Shown piece after piece: positions 1-13,210 of a stretch of DNA of 64,000 nucleotides (its first letter is position 1; every line of letters starts with the position of its first letter). This DNA is from Lichenostomus cassidix (Eukaryota; Chordata; Aves; Passeriformes; Meliphagidae), in assembly GCA_008360975.2 (NCBI GenBank), contig CM039188.1, forward strand, positions 26,501,944 to 26,565,943, in the 5' to 3' direction. Under the pieces are notes generated by a model. It searched no databases and had not been told where the DNA came from. It was given only the letters and a program-made list of their open reading frames with translations. Position numbers and translations under genes: made by a program.

Positions 1-3000
1 TGACAATTAACACACATTAAATTAGGACATGGCCACCTAATGTGGGGACAGAAGAACTGAAAGTCAACAACTTACTACAGATGAAAAATTTAGTTCAACA
101 CAGGAATGCTTTCACCTACTCAAAAGGTACAAGTTTAACAGCTTACTGATTTCCATGGAATTTAGTCAGCCATCAGAAATTTTGGGTAATTTCTGATTAC
201 AAAAGATTATCACTATTTCAAGCTCAAAATTACATTCTGTTCAAATATTTTTTACTACACAACCACAGTATCCTGCTTGCTTTTCTTTGTTTTGGTGTTA
301 CATTTCAAGGGCCACTTGCACTATGCATTCTGTGGTTTTCTGCACAATACACCGACATGATACACTAATTTCCAATTAGGATGCTGATGTTCCAGGCTGA
401 TATGACTCAGGCCTTGCTTAACCTAACAAAGCAGCCTTTGCAGAAATTAATTAAACCCTAAACTTTGACTAAGCAATATCACCAACAAAACTGTGGAAAG
501 GTGGGAAAAAAAAAAAAACAAAACAAACCAGCTGAGAGTCCTCTTTCTCAGAATGGACCCACACAGCACTAGATAGAACCAGCCTGGAAACTGTTTGATT
601 ATTAAGCCAAGCTGGCCAATAAAAATTCCATTTAGCAACTTTATATGGACATCCTAAAAAGAGCACAGATAAAGGCAAAGGAATGCTGACAGTCAAATGC
701 ACCATGCAGAAGAAGGGGGGTGTGGGGGCAGAAAGCAAGCATTTATCATACCAAACCAAAGCACATCCAGCAGGCAGGAGGATCACCTTTGAAACAGCCA
801 TACAACTATTCAGGGCATCAGGCACACACAAAGATTTTTCTGACAAGAAAGATTAATGAACCTTCAGGGTAAACAGACAAGAGTGGCAGAGCAAGCACAT
901 GAACTTGCATGCTTGATGACATACACCTTTTTAGCCAGTCACAAGCAAAAATAAAAATTAGTGTAAGACTTGCTCTAAGTGTCCCATGTGTGGACACTCT
1001 GCAGGAGAAGAAGCAAAAGCAGAACCCTCAATCCCTGAACCACAAATGACAGAGGATATATTCTGCAATTGCTCACTGCAGCCTCATTTGACAAGATGCT
1101 GTAGATGTTTATCCAGTGGATATTATGAATTCACCAGCTACACAATAGGCCACCCTGGAAGTTCCCACTAAGCTAGGAACATGGCAATCCTGCAAAGGAG
1201 GACAAGCTGTGGGCAGGAAATGCAAAAGCAACATTAGAGTCATTCGAACACTGCAGGCACATCTTGCCCCACATCCCATCTTCAACATAGCACCCAGAGA
1301 TGGAGCAGGGTCAATACAGCCAGCCTTTTCCTTGCTGTATCTTCCCAGTTTTTGGTTTTCAGTGTCCAGATTACATCAAGCTGCCCACTCATGACCAATG
1401 CTCACTAACTCTTTTGTGTGGCCTCCTTCCAAATTTGCTTGTACTGTGGCAATCAGAACCACAATTTACACACGCCTTGCTTTACTATCAACAGTCTGGC
1501 CCTTCACCTGCCTCTCCCCTTGCACAAAGCCCCTTAGAGCTCCACTGTGTTTTAGTATCCAGCAGTTCAACACCAAGGATTCCTGCTCTGCTTGCCCATA
1601 CCAACAGGGCAGTGACACTACAGGAACACAGCACACCAATTCAACCACTAATTCCACCACCGCACCACAGAGCTTCAATGTCATCACGTCACTTTTATGT
1701 TTTACCTCCTTTTACCATGTGCCCCCAACTAAGAGGGGGTTCTTTGCCCCCATTTCCTCCTTCCCTACCTCTTTCTTGTGGGAAAGCCAAAGAGCTGCCT
1801 CACAGCCAAGCATGCTGCAGGAAAATTTCACTGCTCATTTACTATATGAACATGTTTGAGTCCTACTCTCCACAGACTTTTGAAGGTGGTCTATTCTACA
1901 GCAGTGACACTTCATAGCTAACAGGCGCTAACAGAAATATTCCTCATTTACACTGGTTTCCACTCAAAAGAGAGGGAGGTGCAGTTAAATCCCTCAAGAC
2001 TACAGTCTCACTTTGAATCAAGGACACAAAACAAACCAGCAGACACGGAAATATTTCTGGTTGCTAACTTCACTGTGTGCACTTGGCATTCTTTTGCACA
2101 GACTTCATCCACTTGATCTCACCTAACCTAAACCACATTAAAAACTTTGATTTTTAATACAAATTAATCAGTGAAAAAAATTATGAACTTCCAATGGAAA
2201 GCCGAAAAAATACCTACCCTGTGAAAATATTTTCTTCCTGTATTTCCACTTCTCTAGCATGTACTTGAAACACTCAGGATTATCTTACTCACATCTGTCC
2301 AGCTCAGAAAACATCAGCCCCCTCTGTGTAAGTAAAAAATACAGGCTTTTTCTGGTTTCAACCTGTTTTAAGTCAATTTGGACAACAGGTTTTATAGCTC
2401 TGTAAGAGGTGCTCTGTGTGTAATATTTACTTGACTTTCAGATAACTAAAAAAGAATGGTCCTGGGTGAGGGTGCTGACGAGGGATGCAGAAGAGCTGAG
2501 CATGACTCCTGACCCCACCCAGCAGCTCCCTTAGATGCCCTCAGGTTAAGTCCTTTCCTTCACCACATTTCTGCAATAGGAAACTGGGAGAAGGATGTCC
2601 CACTCCCACCCGTGGCTGCTCAATCAGTGCCTAGCACAGGGCAGGGAAGGAGATGTGATCAGAGCTGACTGTACCTTCCACACTGGTCACAAACGTGGTG
2701 CCAAGATGGGACAGGAGGAAGCTCACTGCTCCAGTGCTTGCTGTCTAGTTTCAGGAACACATAAATGTTTGGTAGGAAGCAAGCGGGAGAAAAATATGTG
2801 CTTTTTTCCCTACCTCTTTTGGAAAAATATATTCTCTTATAAAAACGTATATTACTCCTATAAAAACAGCTAATCACGTCAAACCTACAGTATTTCTCAT
2901 GCTTCTTATTGCTACCTGAAATGTGATCTTTTAGGGCACTGCAAATTAGAGGAAGCAACAGGAAAATTTCTACATCTTCTCACACTGATAGTAACAGTCA

Positions 3001-6000
3001 CATAAACACCAAATCCTGTAAAATCACAGGCAAAAAAATTCTCTGTCATAATTAAAGGAATCTCAAAGTAGGTATGGATAATGGGGTGGAATAATTACAT
3101 GGAATATAAGGAAAAATCTTCCCAATATTTTCATACTCCTTACTACACTCTGAGGAACTTCTGAGCACTCCCTTTTTTCACAGATACTGAAGATTTATGG
3201 GAGAACAAAATGCAGTTTAGGGGCTTCCAGTAGGAATTGTGCACAGGCTACAATCCAGCAAGTTCACAATCCCATTTGAATTTCATCCAGATGTTAGCAA
3301 CAGAAGAAAGGATTACAAAAAGAATAGAAAACAGCCTCTTGGTTAAAAGACAACTGAGATTCTAGCTTCCTAGGGACAACAGAAGTCAGATGCTCTACTT
3401 ACGCAGAGGTGCCCTGTCATCTGAAGCAAGATTCATGGTGAGCTTAGGGATGGTGTGGTTTGGAGACAGGATTGTTTATCCTGGGCTGCCAAGTGAAGAC
3501 AGAGCTGCCAAACATATGGGGAAATTGCTCCAAGCACAATTAATGGCTTCAGCTGAGACACCAGAACCTACTCAGAGCTGTCTCCAAAGTCAGGCAGGAG
3601 ACAAATTCCTTCTCCAAAGACGAAGTGCACCACAAGAACCAAAACCGCCAAAAGCCACTTTCAGAAATGGGAAAGACAAATTAACTCCATTACCCACTTC
3701 ATTTTTAAAGCCACCCAAACCAAAGAACAGAGTAGGAAGGGGTCAAGGAGCAGTATGGCACCCCGCAACAATCAGGAAACAAGGATGCATGGGTGGGTGG
3801 GCAGGGACCAGGCAGCACCTGGTGCTCACAGTCTCAATGACACAAATCCATTGCTGTGCTTGTGATCTCAGGCAAGGGTGGAGCATTTGTTCATACAGGA
3901 GAAGCCACCAGCAGCAAAGCTCCTACATATGGCCAGAGCCTGGTCAGTGACAGCAGTGACTGTTAGGAAAAGAGGCAGGTCCTAGCACGGGACAAAGCAA
4001 AAATATCCCCATAAACAGAGCTATAATTAAACCAGAAGCACACGCAGCCAGAGCTGGTCACCCAGCCTTCTCTACACTTCATTTATGCAAATAAAGAATT
4101 GTTCCAGGAAAAGTACAAACATCCAGGCAGTTGTGACCCCATAAAAACTCAATTACGTAGGAGTTAACGTCAATATAAAACAGCTTTTTTCATTTACTGT
4201 AAATCTTGGTGTTTAAAACTGTGTTCTCTGGCTGTAGAAGATCAGACAACCAAATTTGAACTTTAGACTTTTTAAAGGAGGCAAAGGTTCTCTTTTGCCT
4301 TCTGTTGTAAGCAATTTCATCTCCTACCCAAACAATCAGCAATCGACTCCAAAGCATCCTCTTAAGCTGTTCCTTGCCCACTGCTTCCAGCACCTTTCTT
4401 TGGAGAAGCAACCAGAGCATATCTGCAGTTGAGCTGAGGCAGGACAACACCCAGCAGAGTTTAAATGCGGCATCATTTTAAATGTACCAGTTTATGCACA
4501 TGTGTCTTGAACCTGGATATATGCCTTGGCAACCTGGGGGTTGAAAATTGGGGCTTTTCTTTAGTTTGAGTCTGTGACCCAGACTCAAACTAAGTCCATC
4601 GTTAGGCTTATGAGCCACCAATTGCTTATGCACCTCTACAGCATCACTCCCAATAGCACAAGCTCTCTCAGATGTAGTGGTTTTCTCTCATGGTCTGGGG
4701 TTTTGGCTTGTTTGTTTTCTGAACCGTCTAGGACTGGCACTAAGGCTGACTCCTGGAAGACACTGTAAGGCAGAGGAGTCCAGACTTCCAAACCCTGACC
4801 AGCTGTACACTAAAATCTTTGCATGGCCAAGAACCACAAGTCACACACTGCAGAGCAGGAGAGCTGAACGGAGCCCAGGAAAACTTTACAGGCAGATGAT
4901 GGCCAGTTACTCTGAAGTACCACTGGGAGACTGGGCTGGATTTCTCACACAGCCTGCTCTCAGTGACCCTCTGCCACCAAACTTAACCTCCATTTGAAGT
5001 AATCCAGATCCCAAGTTCTGAGCCAGCCCAATGCTGGTCATGAAACAAAATCATGACTTGAATAGCTCACACTCCACATGTGGTTCTGGCACTACAAGCT
5101 GATTCCCTTGGGCAATGACTTTCAGGTTTTTGTGATTTTTGGCATTTTGTTTTTTATAGGAATGACTTTCTCTCCTCACATTTATTAGCATTCAGATCTA
5201 CTGTACACAGTGCTTGTTTCCTCCACATTCCTCCTGCTGCAGTTTCTGGAAACACCTTTCACTGCTTCCATTTCTGTCTGTGTTTGAAACTGGATTCAAC
5301 CAGCCACAGTCAAACCACACCCCATATGAGTGCAGACCATGGAATATGCACTGCATCAAGCCATCTTGCTGAAGCAGCGGTTTGCAATATGGTTGCTGGT
5401 TGACTGTTTGTCTGAAAATCCCTATCCACAAGAGACGCTGAAATAATGCTAAAAGGCAGGCTAGTTCCAGAAATGTTAGGATGATTGTGCTGCAGACTTC
5501 TGGACAGTGTAGCTCTGTTGACAGATGCAAGTCCTGACCAAAGGAGCAATGCCAGCAGCAGGTTCCAGCACAAGGACTGCACCATTACCAGTTTCATGGA
5601 CTGAAGGTGGAATAGTATTGAGACACCATACTAATAAACCTATACTTTGTCCCATCAGATGAGTAATCCTCCTGAGATTCAGTAAAGACTTCTTAATGAA
5701 GGAACTACCCTAAGGTTCAGCAAACTAAGACTGTGTTCAATTTGGCTCCAGTTTCCCGAGGAATGTGGGAAGGCAGGGGGGAAAAGAGATCGGGAAAGAC
5801 AAGTGTAATGAGTCAGTCTTTGGAAACTAAGCTACAGATTTGACTCTAGTTACCTCATTTACAGGATGGTTCTAGAGCTGTGGCCAGAGAACACTCATGG
5901 TTTTAAACTGAACCAGACAAACTTGGGACTCTGCCCCTGCTGAATGTCCCCAAGTCAACTTAACACTACAGCTAAGCTCACTCCAGTAAGCTCCCTCACA

Positions 6001-8658
6001 AATACTTCCCCTGCCCTTGGTGAAAACACTGGTTCCTGGTTTCCAGCTCTGGAGTCCTCTCAGCCACCACCTTTGTTGGGAGCCCAGGCCAAAGACCTCT
6101 TCCTCCTCAACACCACTGACCACCCCTCTGGGTCTATCCTGCAAGAAGCAAGGCTCAAGAGAAGCCATTATACTCCACAAGTCTGGAGTCTTTTCCCATC
6201 TGTACACAAACACAGCCACTGGACAGTGCTCCTTCCTAGCCCATATGAAATCCTTCCAGATCTCACATTAAACTCTCCACTGGGTCCTCTTCTATCTCTG
6301 CTGTGCAACTTAGCTTTCAATTTGCTACCCTGTACTTGCTGCTTTTCATAGCCCATAGCTCTGTCAGACCTGACCTTTCTTCCACCAGTCACCAAAGAAT
6401 GAGGAGAACAAGTTTCAGGGCGAGAAGCAGAGCTGCTTCACAGTGACAAAAGGTCAGTTTACTGAGTGGTGAAGAGTTCGAGAAGGAACATTTGAGCAGC
6501 AAGTGGCAAGAATCACCCAGCACACAGAAAACCCTTTACTCACACTGGATGTGAATTGCTTTGCTGGTGCTGGGACAGTCAGTCTGTCTTTTTATCTACT
6601 TTACTACAAGCCAGCCTTGACTGACACACAGCAGGGCAGAGAAACATTCATTAATGAAGTTACCCATTTGCTAAAGTAATCCATCACAACACTCAAGAAG
6701 GGAAGTTGTATGTAACAGTTCTTGGCCAATCCATGATAAACACAGAGACAGGTAAAGGTGCAAGAGGTGTCCCTTTGCTTACAGCCAGCACAAAGTGATA
6801 AGGTGTAGAGGATGGTCTTAAAATGCTACACAAGATGACTGTGGCATTGCAGCTGGGTCACAGCGCTTTGGAGTCAGCCAGCTCTTCTGCCATGCCACGA
6901 GCACTGGCTCCAGAAACCTCAGCTGCCTCCAGGTCCCCTTCACATACCTTCTCAAGTTCATAGAACATAACTCTACTAACGGGATTAATTTTCTGACAAA
7001 ACCAGCTTCCCAACTCTGCCCCACTGCACAGCTCATGACAGCCTCATCCCTGCTTTGTTCCTCCATACCTGCCCAGCTTCATGCTCTCCAGGGTGTAATC
7101 TGCAAAGACACATCACACCTTGAGGGATGAAAGACAGACGATATCCAAGAAATGCCAAGGAAGCAGGAAGGAGTGTCAGGATGTAGCAGTAGACAACTCC
7201 TTGCAATAGTAAGCAGGACAAAGCCTAACACAACATGGTCTATCTAAAAGGCAGTAACAGTCTTACTTTGCAAAGGAAAACATGGACTGCTCCAGTCACA
7301 CAGTTTTAAAAACTCATGATACCATGTAAAGAGTTACCTAACTTTCCCCCTGCTAAGGTAAAAAAGCAGGCACTGCTTCATGTATGTTAAAGTATTTGGC
7401 CATTGACAGATTTTCATTTAAAAATTCTTTTATTCAAATACAAGAAAGAATTGTGCTTCATAGGAAGATTCATCTCAATCTCACAATTGCTATGCCCCAT
7501 TATCACCTCCTGGGATCTGTGTTTAGATGGATAAACTGGGATGACACAGTCACATATTCCAAGTATCTTTTGATCCTGGGAGACAGAACAGTGCCATTTT
7601 ATGTGACAAGAAATACCTGGCTTCTTAAGTAGAGCCTGCAGTACTTCACTGACCTTTCTGTGCAGGCTTCATGGGTCTACCAGCTACCAACACAGATCCA
7701 GCAGCCAGCTGCACCTGAGGTCAGAGTCCAAAGCAGGTCAAGGCTCCAATCTCTATCAGCATTGAGAGACACCTATCCAGGGAGGCACCCAAGTGACATC
7801 CTTCAGTGCACAAAGCTTAAAGAGCTGGGGCAATGTCCTGAAGCAGGAAAGGGTCTCAGTAACAGAGCAGACAGCCTTCAGCTTGTTGTTAGGCTAATGC
7901 CCTGGTTTACAGCCTGGCAGAAAATGAGCACAGTATGTTTTAGCATAATCTCTGCATGGAGAGGTCTGATCCCCTCAAGACGCACAAGAGGTCCTGCAAA
8001 GTCACAGCAAAACACCAACCACAGACGTGCCTGCACAAATTATGCCAAAGGCAGGGGGAAAAAGAACACAGAGAAACAACGTTTATTTATCCAGGAGTAT
8101 GAACTAGTCTGTAAGGTCAGCCATACAGGACCTTGCTGCACTGAACCCTGGCAACTTGTCAAAATAGGTGCTCAGCAGAGCCACACCAGCCAGCCTGTGC
8201 CAGCAATGTCACTCTGCCCAGACCTCAGAGCAGCCCTTGGATACCTGCTATTTCACCCTCTGGCTACACCCTCCAGCAGTGCTGGGGGACTTGCAGTGTT
8301 AAGAACCCTCCCCAGTCCAAGTTGGCCCATCTGCTTCATCAATCTGGTCTTGTGAGATGAAGGTAGGAGGCTGCAGCTTAATCTGAGATCAAGCAAGTAC
8401 TTTGCCACAGGGAACTGTGCCTGCTATAACACTGCTTTAAATCAACAGTTAAATCAGTGGTACTTCATTATTTTTAGAAAGTTGATAATCTGGTATCTAA
8501 ATGGGAAAAATTAAATATTCCTCCTTTCCTCCACCCCCTACTCCCCAACTTCTATCCCTCTTTTCCCATCCCACTGCCCTCCCGGTAGAAGTATGGTATT
8601 AAATTTCATGAATTGTTCCCAGGAAATATCCTCTCCTTCAGTGTACTGCAAACCCTAC
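1..8658 (-). other. TFCP2L1 intron 2 (partial)
   Basis: No exon, RNA gene or recognisable transposon was found here. The DNA is ordinary AT-rich intron with many short chance ORFs, several of them overlapping on both strands. The only striking structure is the perfect hairpin at 4561-4593. The intron continues beyond the left edge. Confidence 0.75.
4561..4593. repeat. Perfect 14-bp inverted repeat with 5-nt loop
   Basis: The left arm TTAGTTTGAGTCTG (4561-4574) is the exact reverse complement of the right arm (4580-4593), with loop TGACC between them. It lies in intron 2 of TFCP2L1. No function can be read from it. Confidence 0.9.
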
Positions 8659-8810
8659 CTTGGTTGAGGTAGGTCAGGGTTTCTTCGTGCAGTTTCACAG
8701 CGGGTGAGGTGGCTGTGCAGAGGACATACTGGAAGGGTGGCAGTTTGGCATCATTCTCAGGAGACAGCTGCGGCTCTTCCTGCTTGAAGATGGGCAGCGC
8801 AAGGACATCT
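8659..8810 (-). CDS. TFCP2L1: TFCP2L1 coding exon 2
   Basis: The acceptor is TTGCAG, ending at 8811. The exon supplies A to complete the arginine codon, then 50 codons from [10 protein letters not shown] to TLTYLNQ, then a G before the donor GTAGGG starting at 8658. The encoded segment is the conserved region ahead of the CP2 DNA-binding domain. The next exon should begin by completing a glycine codon and read QSYEIR-like sequence. I searched 1-8650 on the minus strand by eye and did not see it. Confidence 0.95.
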
Positions 8811-11800
8811 CTGCAACGTACAGTTCATACACAGTTAGTTGAAAAGAGTTTATGGGCTATCCTAGCCTCAATCTGCATTTGGTTCTCATGATCTGACATA
8901 ATGGGGGTGGTCTCTGGAGAAACACCAGGTTAAAATGGCTAAAGGAGGAAGAATGTGGCCTGTGTAACATAACCGGGAAACTTCTGCCTCTAGGATATCA
9001 GCACTGCCCACAAAAGAATATAGCACTGGCAAAACAGAGTACGTCTGAGAATTAATGTAAGGTTTTAAGAAATAAAGCAGATTTACTTTTCAGTTAAGCA
9101 GTCTTCTTGATGAGGAAAAAAAGTATCAAAAATAGATTCTTCATCCTTGTGGACGTACATTTGATTAAGAGTTCTCAGGTTCTCAGATGAAAGCCTTTCA
9201 GAAAAAAAAAAAAAGCAAAAAGCAGCACTTTGAGAGCTGAATGTCAGATTAGTCCAAAGTCTTCAAGTAGCAGCCACGAGTGAGAAGTAGACACAGCTCT
9301 GATGTAAAAAGGCACTGTTCAAGTAAATGATGGCATGAACTGCCAGATAAATTGACTCATAAGATCTCCCTACATTCTAATAAACCTGGTCCAAGGAATC
9401 ACACAGCTTTTAAGTCAGCACTGGGCTACCTTGATAAATGCACACCACAGGTGCATGACAGCAGCTTCACTAGGATCTGCACAAAGACCCTGTTCTCAAT
9501 TCTTTTCAAGATGTTGATACTGACCTGCCTGCTGATTTGTCCACAGGCTGATCCCAACCCACACTAATCCCCAAGCAGAACTGGTATTAGCAAGGCTGAG
9601 AGCTCAACAAACGATCAGTTGATTAGTACAAAATGAGATGTCACGAATAAGCATCCTTATCTCAGCCTGGCTGATACTGAAGAACCACATTAGCCTTTCC
9701 TATGACACTAACACTGTTGATCACTGTGTCCACCTACTCAAAACATTAATACTCTTATAAATTAGGAGGATAATGTTGAACACAGCGACATTTCAAAATA
9801 AGTGATTCTTTTTCTCCTCTATTTCTTCCAGGTGTGTGAAAAGACGAGAGAGATTCCCTTTACAGAGGCTGCAGTTCTGCTCCTTTTGGCAATCCCATAC
9901 ACAAAATGCTTTAAGAAGAACTATCCAGCATGTACAGGCATGCACCCTGAAAGAGCATTAAGAATTTTTTCCTTGCCTGTTCAGTTAATGATCCACTCAC
10001 AGCACCCACAACCTTGAAGGCTACCCAGGTCATCAGTGAAACAGTGCAGCAGTTTAGGGTAAACTGCTCAAGTGCGTGGTTCAAACACAGGTACTGCTAT
10101 TTATGGGGAAACAAAGCCAGAGAGCAAACTGTGCCATTTCAGATGCAGACAGGAGAAAAGAAACACCCATCTCTGTTTCCATTCTCCCTTCCAGCCCCAC
10201 GCCCTCCATATTATCACCCACTCCAAGGCATCCAGCCCCATTTGCTTCCTGGCATTACTGACATAATCACAGCTCTTGCCTAACTGCTGCCACAGAGAGG
10301 GTTTTTTTCCCTAAGCGATGATTTACTACAGTAATGAAGTGACAGAAATGCCTGCAGTAGATTTCTGAAATAGATAGCATTGCTCCACACACATGCAGGA
10401 TCTGATACTGCTCCGGAGTCATCTCGCTCACCCCGGATGCCAACATTTGCTCCTAAGCCGCTCATCTACACAATGCTCTCGGAATGCTTGTGGCTTTACA
10501 GATGAGAACAGGTCAAAAACTCCAGCGCCCAAAAACTTCCGCAGTTCGGCACGAACAGTGCACAAAATCCAGCCTGGGTTTAACATGGGGGTGAGGAAAT
10601 TGCATACCTACTCACCTGAAACAGTTGAGAAATTTAGGCAAGGGGAAGTAAAAATCTAAATACAAAAATTTAAATTAAAAATCAAATTTCACATCGGGCT
10701 CTTTGCTCCCCTACACCTGCCAGAACAGCTGTCTGATCACTGAAGACTGTAAGCATGGAGGAATCCAGGAGATAGTTTCTGGAAGTTTCACCATATTAAA
10801 GCTCCAACGAAGCCACACAAGTTAATCATATTTTCACACTTAGAGCATTTGAGCTAACGGCCTGTGGTATCGTTGCTTTGGGTCAAGACCTTCTTAAACA
10901 TTCAAGCTCATTGTAAGTGTTTGGAACTTAGAATAAGGTCAAAAGTCTCCCAAGTTTCACCTTTACGCTAAAGATTTACAGTTCTAGTCTTAAATAACAG
11001 TTTGCATACCTGAGAAGAGACATAGTTATTTGAGAGTTCAGTCAGCTGAAAGAACAGAGTAAAACACGTACCGGGTTTTCATGAAAAATTAATGATGATT
11101 TACAAGAATTTTTCTGTAGTATCATCTTGCTCTACCTACAAAAACCACTGAGGTCCAGCAGAACTTACTCGGATGTCTCAGATACACAGAAAGCTCTTGA
11201 TCTCTGCAAAGTATAATTTATACAAACTTTTCTTACAGCAATTTCATATATTGTACTATTTCAGTTTCTTGTGCAGTCACTACAAGGGGATATGGAAAGC
11301 CTTCAGAAAGGCATAACTCATCAGAAAAACATCCGTTAGAAATGCATGTCTTGAGACATTTTCATGGAAAGCGAATTGGCCAGAATTAGCCATCTCTACA
11401 TAAAAAAACCCCAACGGTTTTGCTCAACCAACCTTCCCTGAAACACCTGAGGGCATTGTTGCCATAAAACTGGTTTTAGGGATTTTAGTCTCAGACTGAA
11501 CCCACTATGGTCACAGCAGCAGACACTCACTAAAGTTTAAGTTTGTTCCTAAAAAACCAACAGGTCACCTCCATACCAGTAGCCTTCCTGACAGAACAGG
11601 TATCCTTTATCCCCCAGCTAGCATCAAGCCAGCAAAAATAACCTAATGTGTTTTCTGGCCCATTAAACGGAATTTAAACTGTGGAGTCAAGCCTGACCCA
11701 GACCTGATGATCTTATAGCACTCCTGCTACAAATCCATGGAGTTAATGAAGCAGTCTCAGCACCATAAACACTAATGGAGAATATGCACAAGCACCAAAG

Positions 11801-12962
11801 CTGATGCTCCTTTGCTACTACCGTTCTCACTGTGCTAAACTAATCAAATTTGCAAGCACAAAGCAAGAGGGAACAAGACTTTTGCCACATGCATGTTGTG
11901 AAACTGAGTTATTGACATAGAGGGAGGAGATGAAGAATCTTGTATGAAGTGGAAAAGCTGCCAGAAGGCAAGAATCTCTCAGTATTGTACCATTTGATAA
12001 TGGGAGATTATTTAGTCCAAAATAAAATTCCTTTGCAAGTACACTGACAGGCAGCAGGAATAGTCAAGATAGCGTCTCCTTGAAAGGCAAACATTATCTG
12101 TGCACGAAGTGCTTCCCCAGACAAACTCAATGTTCTCCTAAGAGTGGTTATTTGGGGGTACATTTGAAAAATCGGGGTTCTTGGGCCACTGCGAGGCTCT
12201 CCATGGCCACAATTCAGCAAAATCCCACTCCAGCAATCGACACCAGCTGACGGCTGAGCTTTACACCTTCAGAAAGCGAATAATTCACAAGCACCCAGCG
12301 AAGAGGAAACTCCCAAAGTTGCCTGCTTTCACATCGTTTGGAGGGAGGAAACACGGGTTTGTGCTACACATGTTACAGACTATTGTTTAGCAGCCCTTGT
12401 ACTTAAATTAGGCATATTTAATTAAACGCAACTGTGCGGAGGCAGGAAAAAGCTGGTTTAGGCAAGTTCAGAAAGCGAAATTGTGCGCTTTTCACATATC
12501 GTCCCAAAAAGCAGAGAAAGAAATCCCATCCCCAGCAAACTGGGTGCCTTCTCAATTTGCCAACAGGCGTCTTCGGCAGACTTTTGACAGCGCTCCGCCG
12601 CTGCCGCACCTCCTCCCTCGGAACGGCAATACCCCAGCCCGGGGGAGAGGGAACACGGCACGAGCAATAGAGCAACGCCGCAGAGAGCTGCCTAACGAGG
12701 CGCTAAAAAAAAAAAAAAATAACGAAGGAAAAAAAGAAAAGGAAGAAGGAGGAAGGTGTCTCAGACAGAGGGGCAGCGCTGACCGCAGGCGGTGCAGCAG
12801 GAGAGCCGCCGGGGAGCCTAGCGGGCGGCCGCGGGACGGGAAACACCCGAGCGAACACCCACCGAGCACCGTGCCAGGGCTGCCGCCGCCCGGGACTCAC
12901 CGCAGGTAGCTGCCGGTCGAGTGCTGGTTGTAGTGCTCCGGCTGCGTGTGCCAAAACAGCAT
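8659..12962 (-). CDS. TFCP2L1: TFCP2L1, 5' part (coding exons 1 and 2 of a split gene running off the left edge)
   Basis: Transcription factor CP2-like 1, a CP2/grainyhead-family DNA-binding regulator active in the nucleus of pluripotent cells and of kidney and other epithelia (family knowledge). Two coding exons are visible: 12901-12962 and 8659-8810. Joined, they give 71 codons beginning [14 protein letters not shown] and reaching [17 protein letters not shown]. That N-terminus is the short one specific to TFCP2L1; the paralogues TFCP2 and UBP1 begin differently and carry an extra DEVIESGL-type segment. The [19 protein letters not shown] stretch also fits TFCP2L1 best. Both junctions are GT-AG and the split arginine codon (CG + A) is restored on joining. 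The visible part lies just before the CP2 DNA-binding domain, whose exons are outside the window. The neighbour CLASP1 on the same strand matches human synteny, which supports the assignment. Confidence 0.95.
8811..12900 (-). other. TFCP2L1 intron 1
   Basis: A 4.1-kb intron bounded by GTGAGT (12900-12895) and TTGCAG (8816-8811). I see no gene or recognisable transposon inside it. The end near exon 1 becomes GC-rich and carries a 14-nt A run at about 12706-12719. Confidence 0.9.
12901..12962 (-). CDS. TFCP2L1: TFCP2L1 coding exon 1 (start codon to first donor)
   Basis: The ATG is at 12962-12960 on the minus strand, with A at -3. Twenty codons follow ([20 protein letters not shown]), then CG, then the donor GTGAGT at 12900-12895. 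I chose this start because it reproduces the known TFCP2L1 N-terminus and because no ATG lies between it and the expected transcription start near 13055. An open frame upstream in another phase has no ATG start. The exon sits inside a CpG island. Confidence 0.95.
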
Positions 12963-13078
12963 CTTGAGGGCTGCCGACGGCTGTCCCTGCGCTGCGGAGG
13001 GGCGGCCGCGCTGCCCACCCCAGAGGTGTCGGACACGGCTGCCGCCAACTGGAGCCGCGACCCCGCCGCCTCCCGGCG

Positions 13079-13086
13079 CTTTTATA
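13079..13086 (-). promoter_or_regulatory. TFCP2L1: TATA box of TFCP2L1
   Basis: TATAAAAG on the minus strand, about 117 bp upstream of the ATG. It predicts transcription starting near 13055 and a 5' UTR of about 90 nt that lacks upstream ATGs. It is embedded in very GC-rich DNA, so a chance match is unlikely. The assignment rests on motif and position only. Confidence 0.65.
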
Positions 13087-13210
13087 GCTCAGCCCCGGCG
13101 GGCGCGGGTTGGCCGGGCCGGGCCCCGGAGCCGGGCGAACCCTCCCCTGGCCCGCCCAGCGCCAGCCCGGCCCTCGGTGGGCACGGGCCGCGCAGCCCCG
13201 GGGCGGAGCG

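Noticed and set aside
3390..3950. 186-codon open frame on the plus strand
   Set aside because: Lies in TFCP2L1 intron 2. It has no recognisable domain or splice context and reads like a chance frame.
8659..12962. Assignment of the left gene to UBP1 or TFCP2
   Set aside because: The N-terminus [14 protein letters not shown] and the EEPQLSPEN segment belong to TFCP2L1. UBP1 and TFCP2 start with a different exon.
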